From Chitinophagia bacterium (GTDB lineage Bacteria; Bacteroidota; Bacteroidia; Chitinophagales; Chitinophagaceae), in assembly GCA_010027295.1 (NCBI GenBank), contig RGVM01000156.1, forward strand, positions 1-6,540: a stretch of DNA of 6,540 nt, given 5' to 3'. The notes below the pieces were generated by a model. It was not told where the DNA came from. It did no database searches and was given only the letters and a program-made list of their open reading frames with translations. Numbering within the stretch: the stretch's first letter is position 1; each line of letters begins with the position of its first letter. A program made the position numbers and the translations under genes. Shown here in pieces: positions 1 to 5,964 of the stretch.

Positions 1-1641
1 CAGGAGTTCCGCGCGCAGCTCGGCATAGGGCAGCGACTGGACGTCGATCCCATTCCGGATGGACAGCACGGCCGCGGTGGCGGCGCTCTGCCCCAGGATC
101 ATGAAGACCGGCTCCATGCGGATCGACCCATAGGCGATGTGCGTGCTGGAGACGCAGACGGGCACCAGCAGGTTGGCACAGTCGCCCCGCTTCGGCAGGA
201 TGGAACCGTAGTCGATCCCGTAGGGCCGCTTCGGCCGGACGCCAATGTCGCCCTCGTTCTGGACATACCCCTCAGGAGTCACGTAGCGCTGGGCGTTGTG
301 AGAGTCGAGGTGGTAGGAGCCCATGCCTACGGGCCTGGCGATGTCGGTCTTGCCGAGGGCGTCCTGTTCGCGCATCACGAATTCCCCCTTCATACGCCGG
401 GCCTCGCGGATATAGAGCTGGTGCGGCCAGTGCCCGTTGTCGGTGAACTCGTCCTTCGCCAGTCCGTAGAGGTTGACTTCGGCGCGGATATCCTCCGGCA
501 CCGAAGGGTCGTTGGCGAGGAAGTAGAGGTATCCCTTCTGGTACTGCTCGTGCTCCCGGATGATCTCGCGGCGCCGCTCGTAGGAGGCCTCGGGATAGTC
601 GTAGTTGCCTCCGATATAGTCGCTGCTGAAAGGCCCGTGGTTGTTGGTGTCGGTCTTTCGGTTGGGGATGCTGTCGAACTTGGAGAAGACGTCGCGCCAG
701 CCGGCCGCGAAGAGGCGGCCCAGCAGTTCGTATCTCGATCGGTCGTAGCCCTCGGGCCGCGGGAAGGGGATGCGGTTCGGGGCCTCGAAGCTCATGCAGA
801 CCCGGAAGCAGTAGGCCTGCAGGCGCTTGTCGGCCGTGCCGTTCTCGCCGGGCGGGTCCGGACTGATGTACGGCAGGAGCCCGCTGCCCGGGTCACCCGG
901 TGTCCGGTAGGGGTCGACACGCTGCGCGAAATGGTGGCGATGGTGGAAGACGCCTTTCTGCACGCCATTGAAAGTCTCGCCGTAGTCGGCATTGGCCTCG
1001 CGGCCCACCGTGTAGGCCACGCCCGCAGCAGCCATGAGGTCGCCCTCGTAGGTGGCGTCGATGAACATCTTCGCACGGAAGGTCTTGCCGGAGAGGGTGC
1101 GGATTCGCTGGATCCTGCCGTCTTTCTTTACAATGCCGCTGCGTCCGCGGTCCAGCCATTCGTCGCGCAGGACCGTGAGGCCTTCCTCCGCCACGAAGCG
1201 CTCGAAGACGCCCTCCGCGGCATGGGGTTCGAAGATCCACATGGTCCGATAGCCGCTGTCGAGCGCCACGGTGGCCTGTCCGCGGTTGCCGTAGGCGCTG
1301 CGGTGCTCCCAGCGCCAGTTGCTGTCGGCCATGTAGTGTTGCCAGAGGCGGTGGTAGAACTCGCGCGCCAGGCCTCCGATGACGGTCTTGTCGCCCGTGT
1401 CGGTGAAGCCCAGGCCTCCCGAAGACATCCCGCCGAGGTGCCGGTCGGGGGAGACGACGATGACACGCATGCCCATGCGCTTCACCTGCACGGCCGCCAT
1501 GACGGCCGAGGCGGTGCCGCCGTAGACGACCACGTCGGCCTCGTAGGTGGGTCGCCCCGGACCTCCGCCCGGAGGGACAGCCGACAGGAACAGGGGAATA
1601 AGGACAATCCAATGACGAAGGATGGTGGAACTGATGGACAT
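1..1641 (-). CDS. Secreted FAD-dependent oxidoreductase, FAD_oxidored (PF12831) type, 3' end outside window
   Basis: An open frame of 547 codons runs without a stop from ATG 1641 through the left edge, so the C-terminus is missing. Residues 1-22 look like a Sec signal peptide: a short polar start with R9 and H10, then the hydrophobic stretch WIVLIPLFLSAV. There is no twin arginine and no lipobox cysteine. A dinucleotide-binding start follows at residues 35-47 (ADVVVYGGTASAV), then HLGGMSSGGLGFTD, IGGLAREFYHR and, further on, KMFIDATYEGDL, all typical of the FAD_oxidored family. The last visible part, SIRMEPVFMILGQSAATAA, resembles the C-terminal FAD-contacting segment, so little is likely missing. 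A GTG at 1644 is an alternative start. The gene follows the FAD oxidase by about 59 bp with no clear hairpin between them, so read-through is plausible. Substrate unknown; some relatives are labelled xanthan lyase without firm evidence. It may be unrelated to the phosphonate genes upstream. Confidence 0.88.
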   Translation of the reverse strand, partial: MSISSTILRHWIVLIPLFLSAVPPGGGPGRPTYEADVVVYGGTASAVMAAVQVKRMGMRVIVVSPDRHLGGMSSGGLGFTDTGDKTVIGGLAREFYHRLWQHYMADSNWRWEHRSAYGNRGQATVALDSGYRTMWIFEPHAAEGVFERFVAEEGLTVLRDEWLDRGRSGIVKKDGRIQRIRTLSGKTFRAKMFIDATYEGDLMAAAGVAYTVGREANADYGETFNGVQKGVFHHRHHFAQRVDPYRTPGDPGSGLLPYISPDPPGENGTADKRLQAYCFRVCMSFEAPNRIPFPRPEGYDRSRYELLGRLFAAGWRDVFSKFDSIPNRKTDTNNHGPFSSDYIGGNYDYPEASYERRREIIREHEQYQKGYLYFLANDPSVPEDIRAEVNLYGLAKDEFTDNGHWPHQLYIREARRMKGEFVMREQDALGKTDIARPVGMGSYHLDSHNAQRYVTPEGYVQNEGDIGVRPKRPYGIDYGSILPKRGDCANLLVPVCVSSTHIAYGSIRMEPVFMILGQSAATAAVLSIRNGIDVQSLPYAELRAELL

Positions 1642-1700
1642 CACTGTGGAATTCGATGCGGAAAAGTAGCAAAAGTTGGGCAGGGTACTGAGACGGGGCT

Positions 1701-2840
1701 TTACAGGGAACGCACGACTTCCTCGGCAAGCCCGAAGGAGAGGGTCATGCCATTCCCACCCAGTCCATTGATGACAGTGACGCCTTCTACCGGGCTCAAC
1801 ACCACCTCGGTGCGCCCGTCTGTCAGTTTCGGGTAGATGCCGTTCCAGCTGTGGGAAACCTCCTGCCTCGGAAAACGGGCGAATCCGGAGAGGTAGTCCA
1901 GTATCAGTCGGTTCACCATCCAATTGTCGAAGGGGTCGAGGGTGTGCCCGTATTCATGGGAGTCGCCAACGACGATCTCGCCGGAGGCATTCTGCGCGGC
2001 CATGACATGAATGCCCCAGGCGACGTATTGGGGGTAATGTACCTGGAACATCTCCCGTAAGCGCTCGGCGGACGGGCCGGCCTCGGAAAAGGAACCGTAG
2101 TGGGTGAGTGAGAGTCCCCCGCAAAGGGATGGGCCCATGCGCCAGTCGTCGGGCTGTGCCCCCAGTCGCATCATCTGGAGCTTGCAGCGGGTGATGGGGA
2201 GTTCGGCGAAGGCCGATGGGAAGAGCGTCTCGAAGTCCGGGCCGCTGCAGACGAACATCCTGTCGGCGCGCAGTACGCCTTGCGCCGTGATGGCGACACC
2301 CGTATCCGCCTCAAGTACGGGAGTCTCCCAATGGAAGGACACCCCCCATTTCTCCGTCATGTAGCGGGGAAGGGAACGGATGGCTGCGGGGGGGTCGACG
2401 ATGATCTCGTCGGCGCTGTACAGTCCGGCCAGTAGACCTTCGGTACGGGCGACGGGGGAAAGGGCACCCACCTCCGAAGGGGTCAAGAGCCGATAGTCCC
2501 TGTCCCTGCCGGTCATCTCCATGAAATCCTCCAGGACGGCGAGTTCCTCCTCCCCGCGGGCCAGGTGCAGGGAGCCTGCCGGGTCGTGCCAGATGCCGGC
2601 ATCCCGACAGACTTCCCGCCAAATATCGCGGCTGCGTAGGGCACGGTTGAATAGGGGGCCCGAGCGTTGTCCCACAGGCCAGACCATGCCGAAGTTGCGT
2701 ATGGAGGCCCCCACGGCGCGGGCACTGCGCTCGAGGATGGTCACCCGGTGGCCGGCGATGGCGAGGGCGCGGGCGGTGGCAAGGCCCACAATGCCGGCTC
2801 CCACCACGAGGGCGGAGGGTCTCGTATCGATTGGATTCAT
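1701..2840 (-). CDS. FAD-dependent amino(phosphonate) oxidase, TIGR03364/DAAO-like
   Basis: This 379-residue cytoplasmic flavoprotein belongs to the DAO superfamily (PF01266). The Rossmann motif GAGIVG lies at residues 14-19, and E37 ends the second strand, where it would hold the FAD ribose. GASIRNFGMVWPVGQ (44-58) and the C-terminal GLGGNGMTLSFGLAEE are hallmarks, as I recall them, of TIGR03364, a clade defined by its linkage to PhnX-like hydrolases. Members are proposed to deaminate an aminophosphonate oxidatively; some phosphonate-linked oxidases of this kind are reported to act on N-methyl 2-aminoethylphosphonate. The product would be an aldehyde phosphonate for the HAD enzymes. I chose ATG 2840 because it overlaps the transporter stop as ATGA and gives the family length; an in-frame ATG lies six codons upstream, inside the transporter gene. 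No signal peptide is seen. Family placement is firm, substrate is inferred. Confidence 0.93.
   Translation of the reverse strand: MNPIDTRPSALVVGAGIVGLATARALAIAGHRVTILERSARAVGASIRNFGMVWPVGQRSGPLFNRALRSRDIWREVCRDAGIWHDPAGSLHLARGEEELAVLEDFMEMTGRDRDYRLLTPSEVGALSPVARTEGLLAGLYSADEIIVDPPAAIRSLPRYMTEKWGVSFHWETPVLEADTGVAITAQGVLRADRMFVCSGPDFETLFPSAFAELPITRCKLQMMRLGAQPDDWRMGPSLCGGLSLTHYGSFSEAGPSAERLREMFQVHYPQYVAWGIHVMAAQNASGEIVVGDSHEYGHTLDPFDNWMVNRLILDYLSGFARFPRQEVSHSWNGIYPKLTDGRTEVVLSPVEGVTVINGLGGNGMTLSFGLAEEVVRSL
2837..2840 (-). promoter_or_regulatory. ATGA start/stop overlap, transporter to FAD oxidase
   Basis: The transporter's TGA and the oxidase's ATG share two bases in ATGA. No purine-rich ribosome-binding site lies upstream, so translation of the oxidase probably depends on ribosomes finishing the transporter. 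This overlap also decides the oxidase start. Confidence 0.75.
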
Positions 2841-4132
2841 GTCATTTGATTTTGCCATCGGTCCATCGATCGGAAGAATGCCAGGGATGTCAGCCCCAGC
2901 ACGATCATGGCGATGGATACAAGTCCCGCACTCCAAGAGAAGAATGGCAGCCAGCCAGTACCGGTATCCGAGAAGTTGCGGAACAACAGTACGGCAGTGC
3001 TGCCGAGGTAGCCGAAGGAATCGGAGAGGTACATGAGGTAGCCGATGTTGCCCCGCACGCGGTAATGGGCGATCCAGCGCTCGAAATACAGGGTGTGGTA
3101 GCACATGTACGGCAGGTACATGGAGAAACCCGCCACGATCATCCAACCGATGGATCCCAGGATGTGGCGATCATGAAGCCACGTGCTGCCGAAGAGGAGC
3201 AACCCGCAGGCGATGCAGATGAAGTGGGTGGTATGGAATGCAATACGGTTGTTATGCAAGAGCACCATCAGGCTGATCAGCAGCAGAACCGAGAATGCTA
3301 TGGGTATCTCGGAGAGCACCAGCAACTGCGGCATGCCGGAGTAGCCGAGTTCCCCCCAGATTTCGACGGCGAAATTGTCTCTCAGGTCCCGGAACACGGT
3401 CAGTGCGACATACAGCAGGACGGCCGAGAGTATCCCGGGGGCGAACTGCCCGAAGAACGCCTTCCGCTCCTTGGCCGTCATCGGATCCCGAGCCGAGCGA
3501 CGGTCCACATCCTCACGGCTGGGTGGAGGCACCCGGTGCAGCAGGTACATCCCCGTCAGCAACAGCGGTATAAATACGGCCGCCGTGACGAACGGCATCC
3601 AGAACTCGTCCGCCCTGGCGGATACGAGCACGCCCACCCCGATGTTCTTGACTAGGCCGGAGGACACGATGAAGCTGGATGCCATGATCCCGCCGAGCAG
3701 TTCGGTGGAGCGCCGTCCCTCGAGATAGCTGAACACGACACCCCATATCATGCCCAGCGGCAGACCGTTGAGGAACATGCAGACGGCGTTGTAGGGATAG
3801 GGGACGATAGCGAAGAGCAGCAGGCTGAGCCAGGCGGTGGCCATCAGGGTCGCCAGGGCCCGCATCCTGGAGGCCTTGGGGAGGGACGACACGAACCTCA
3901 CCCCGATGAACTTCGACAGGGTGTATCCTATCAGCTGCAGCACGATCAGCAGGATCTTGTAGTCTATGCCCAGCACGGAGCGGCCCTCATACGTCGCGGC
4001 CGTGAACGGCTTCCGGAAGGCGTACATGCTGAGATAGGTCACGAAAGCTGCCAGGGACGCCTGCGCCATCACCCGCCAGTCGAACCGGTCGAGGAGGCCG
4101 GATGAAGCGCTCGCCTGTTGTCGGGTCGTCAC
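2837..4132 (-). CDS. MFS transporter, DUF5690 type, organophosphate-carrier-like
   Basis: This is an inner-membrane carrier of 431 residues with about 12 hydrophobic segments by eye: roughly 22-40, 58-80, 90-111, 114-137, 145-170, 177-198, then after a charged loop 230-247, 265-287, 292-312, 316-340, 346-372 and 376-405. The sequence matches what I recall as DUF5690, an uncharacterised MFS-like family. TM1 carries YAFRKPF (R40, K41) and TM2 carries GYTLSKFIG (K74). These resemble E. coli GlpT YLVRKNF (R45, K46) and AYGFSKFIM (K80). VFRDLRDNF (R248, R251) sits where GlpT has R269. This points to an anionic phosphate- or phosphonate-bearing substrate, with the cassette's aminophosphonate the likely cargo. 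The start is GTG 4132, overlapping the HAD-B stop as GTGA; the frame is open further upstream, but those starts would lie inside HAD-B and lengthen the N-terminus without family support. Transport direction and substrate are inferred. Confidence 0.87.
   Translation of the reverse strand: MTTRQQASASSGLLDRFDWRVMAQASLAAFVTYLSMYAFRKPFTAATYEGRSVLGIDYKILLIVLQLIGYTLSKFIGVRFVSSLPKASRMRALATLMATAWLSLLLFAIVPYPYNAVCMFLNGLPLGMIWGVVFSYLEGRRSTELLGGIMASSFIVSSGLVKNIGVGVLVSARADEFWMPFVTAAVFIPLLLTGMYLLHRVPPPSREDVDRRSARDPMTAKERKAFFGQFAPGILSAVLLYVALTVFRDLRDNFAVEIWGELGYSGMPQLLVLSEIPIAFSVLLLISLMVLLHNNRIAFHTTHFICIACGLLLFGSTWLHDRHILGSIGWMIVAGFSMYLPYMCYHTLYFERWIAHYRVRGNIGYLMYLSDSFGYLGSTAVLLFRNFSDTGTGWLPFFSWSAGLVSIAMIVLGLTSLAFFRSMDRWQNQMT
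4129..4132 (-). promoter_or_regulatory. GTGA start/stop overlap, HAD-B to transporter
   Basis: The HAD-B stop TGA overlaps a GTG that opens the transporter frame, giving the GTGA coupling arrangement. It is the only plausible start that yields an N-terminus about 20 residues before TM1. A GTG start with no visible Shine-Dalgarno suggests the membrane protein is made at a lower level than the enzymes. Confidence 0.65.
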
Positions 4133-4854
4133 CGGATGGAGTTGATCAGTTCGGGCATGTCCCGGACAGAGTCCAGTATGTGCGTATGAGGGTACCGGGA
4201 GAGGGTTTCGCGCGTGTTGGACCCGGAGAGGACGCCGACGTTGAGTCCGCAGCCGGCATTGTACCCCGAAAGGAGATCTGCCGGCGTGTCCCCCACCTTG
4301 GCCACCTGGCGGACATCCTGCACGCCGAGCCGATACATGGCCTGGTGGATCATGTAGGGCGCCGGACGACCCGTACCGCCCGTGTCCTCGACGTCCAGGG
4401 CAAGGTCCACCAGACCCCGCTCCCGCCAACGCAACCCCTCCTCGATAGCGACGGAGACGTTTCGGTGGAAGCCTGTATCGGTGGCCACCCGGATGCCCTC
4501 CGTCCGGCACCAGCGGAAGACATCCTCCGCCCCGGGCATGGGACGGAGACCTTCCCGGTAGTAGGACACCATCCGTCGGGAGTAATCGTCGAACATGGTG
4601 TTGGCACGCACATGGTACTCGGGGAAACGGATGCTCTCCAATTCCTCGATGCCTATGTCATGGCCATCCCGCCTGGCCAGCAGGTATTCGAACAGATGGA
4701 TCTTGTTGGTGCCGATGGACTGCCGGAAGAAGTCGAGCGTCGTCTCGATGCCGTGGGCACTGGCGGCGGCATGCAGGCATTTGGCGACCGAGTCGTCGTC
4801 GCACACGGTGGTGCCGGAGAGATCGAACACCATCAGGCGGATGTGTGCTTTCAT
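4129..4854 (-). CDS. Phosphonatase-like HAD hydrolase (HAD-B), TIGR03351-like
   Basis: A complete 241-residue cytoplasmic enzyme of the HAD superfamily, closest by motifs to phosphonoacetaldehyde hydrolase PhnX. Motif I is FDLSGTTV, with nucleophile D11. The small cap holds IGTNKIHLFEYLL with K51, matching the Schiff-base lysine K53 of Bacillus cereus PhnX. Motif II is TDTGFHR (T127). Motif III has arginine instead of the usual HAD lysine, GRPAPYM (R163), as in phosphonatases. Motif IV is KVGDTPADLLSG (D189, D193). The C-terminal YPHTHILDSVRDMPEL is typical of TIGR03351 as I remember it. The expected reaction is hydrolysis of the C-P bond of a 2-oxoethylphosphonate to an aldehyde plus phosphate. 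The start is ATG 4854, 15 bp after the dehydrogenase stop, with no Shine-Dalgarno; its stop overlaps the transporter start. S13 stands where PhnX has alanine. Family is firm, exact substrate unknown. Confidence 0.93.
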   Translation of the reverse strand: MKAHIRLMVFDLSGTTVCDDDSVAKCLHAAASAHGIETTLDFFRQSIGTNKIHLFEYLLARRDGHDIGIEELESIRFPEYHVRANTMFDDYSRRMVSYYREGLRPMPGAEDVFRWCRTEGIRVATDTGFHRNVSVAIEEGLRWRERGLVDLALDVEDTGGTGRPAPYMIHQAMYRLGVQDVRQVAKVGDTPADLLSGYNAGCGLNVGVLSGSNTRETLSRYPHTHILDSVRDMPELINSIR

Positions 4855-4869
4855 GGGAGTCGTTTTGGT

Positions 4870-5964
4870 TCAGAGTCTTATGCCTACCCGGCAGGGGTTA
4901 TCAGTGATGGCGCAACGGAACGCATCCTCGACATCTTCCAGGGCGAAGTCGCCGCTCACCAGGGCATCGAAGGGCATGCTGGCATGCCGCCGTTCCATGA
5001 AGTCGACAGCGGCCAGCAGGTCGTCGGGAATGTAGTTGTGCAAACCCCGTATGGTAAGGAGGCGCCGTACGATGGATTCGGCGTCGATCTGCACCGGTGG
5101 CTGCGGATAGGTGGAACCGACCCAGATGGCGGATCCGCCCGTTCCGAGGCAGTCGACCCCTCTCCTCAGGATGTCCGGATGTCCGGTGAAGTCGAGGACC
5201 CTATCGAAGGGTTGATTGTCGCTACCCGGACCCACGGCATCGGCCGGACGCAGGAAGTCCGACGCCGGGATGCCGATATCGGCTCCGAATCGCATAGCCC
5301 ATTCCAGGCGCGACGGGTCGGCATCCATGGCAGCGACCCGGGCCGCCCCCTTGTCTCGGCACATGGCGACTGCCACCAGTCCCAGCATGCCCGACCCTGT
5401 CACCAGTACCTGACGGCCCTCCAGATCGCCGGAAAGCCGGATTCCACCCGCCACGGTGGCCACGGCGCAGTTGATGATGGCGGCCGTACGGTCAGGAACG
5501 CCCTCCGCCGGCAATACCACCACGGGCGTGTGCCTTCGCAGGATGATATGGCTGGCCAGGCCTCCATGCAGGATGCAATCCTCCGTAACCCGCTCGTGGC
5601 CGTATTTGAAAAGTCCCTCTGATTTCTGCGGCATGCCCAGTTTCGACATCCGCGAACCGGGGTCGGCCGCATAAATGGCCCAGGTGAGACGGTCCCCCAC
5701 CCTGACCAAATGGCCCCGAAGGTCTTCGTGGACACACCCGGGTCCCATGGCGACCACGCGACCGACGACCTCGTGGCCCAGTATGGTCGGATCCTTCTCC
5801 CGCCGCTTGCCCTGCACCGTCAGTACATCGCTGCGACACAGGGTCGCATACAGGTTCCGCACCAGCATCTCGCCCGGGCCGAGTTCAGGAATCTCCACGT
5901 CCACCAACTCGAAGGCACGCCTTTCGGCGTGGAAGACGGTCATCCGGGCCATGTCGGTCCTCAT
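4870..5964 (-). CDS. Zinc-type alcohol dehydrogenase (MDR), TIGR03366-like, structural zinc site lost
   Basis: This 364-residue cytoplasmic medium-chain dehydrogenase has a GroES-like domain (about 15-150) followed by a Rossmann domain (about 170-310). Likely catalytic zinc ligands are C43 (LCRSDV), H64 (GHEVVG) with E65, and C166 (NCAVAT). GSGMLG (190-195) binds the dinucleotide, and D214 at the end of the second strand favours NAD over NADP. GMPQKSEGLFKYGHE (110-124) closely recalls the GLPQKC...KYGHE segment of TIGR03366, the dehydrogenase clade linked to PhnX-like hydrolases. However, residues 93-123 contain no cysteine, so the structural zinc is absent. Proposed roles are reduction of the aldehyde released by C-P cleavage, or oxidation of a hydroxyphosphonate. 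The start is ATG 5964, overlapping the HAD-A stop; M5 and M8 are alternatives. It lies between two PhnX-like genes. Confidence 0.92.
   Translation of the reverse strand: MRTDMARMTVFHAERRAFELVDVEIPELGPGEMLVRNLYATLCRSDVLTVQGKRREKDPTILGHEVVGRVVAMGPGCVHEDLRGHLVRVGDRLTWAIYAADPGSRMSKLGMPQKSEGLFKYGHERVTEDCILHGGLASHIILRRHTPVVVLPAEGVPDRTAAIINCAVATVAGGIRLSGDLEGRQVLVTGSGMLGLVAVAMCRDKGAARVAAMDADPSRLEWAMRFGADIGIPASDFLRPADAVGPGSDNQPFDRVLDFTGHPDILRRGVDCLGTGGSAIWVGSTYPQPPVQIDAESIVRRLLTIRGLHNYIPDDLLAAVDFMERRHASMPFDALVSGDFALEDVEDAFRCAITDNPCRVGIRL
5961..5964 (-). promoter_or_regulatory. ATGA start/stop overlap, HAD-A to dehydrogenase
   Basis: The HAD-A stop TGA and the dehydrogenase ATG overlap in ATGA, which ties the two genes to one transcript and fixes the dehydrogenase start. 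A GGAG lies about 17 bases upstream, too far to be a normal ribosome-binding site. Confidence 0.7.

Noticed and set aside
1642..1700. Possible terminator or promoter between the FAD oxidase and the secreted oxidoreductase
   Set aside because: I see no GC-rich hairpin followed by a T run on the minus strand, and no convincing Bacteroidota -33/-7 pair (TTTG and TAnnTTTG) at proper spacing.
139..1836. Plus-strand open frame of 565 codons
   Set aside because: It is antisense to the FAD_oxidored gene, whose minus-strand frame shows a signal peptide and family motifs. The plus-strand translation is low-complexity in V, A, G, R and D, and it runs on into the next gene without any motif. It is a GC-bias shadow.
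2831..3655. Plus-strand open frame of 274 codons rich in Q, H and E
   Set aside because: It is the complement of the transporter; the odd composition comes from reading hydrophobic transmembrane codons backwards.
4133..4510. N-terminal extension of the transporter to an ATG at 4510
   Set aside because: The extra 126 residues are an out-of-frame reading of HAD-B, rich in G, R and P with no membrane segment; the GTGA overlap at 4132 gives the sensible start.
4102..5622. Plus-strand open frame of 506 codons
   Set aside because: It lies opposite HAD-B and the dehydrogenase, both with clear catalytic motifs; its translation shows no domain and spans a gene boundary.
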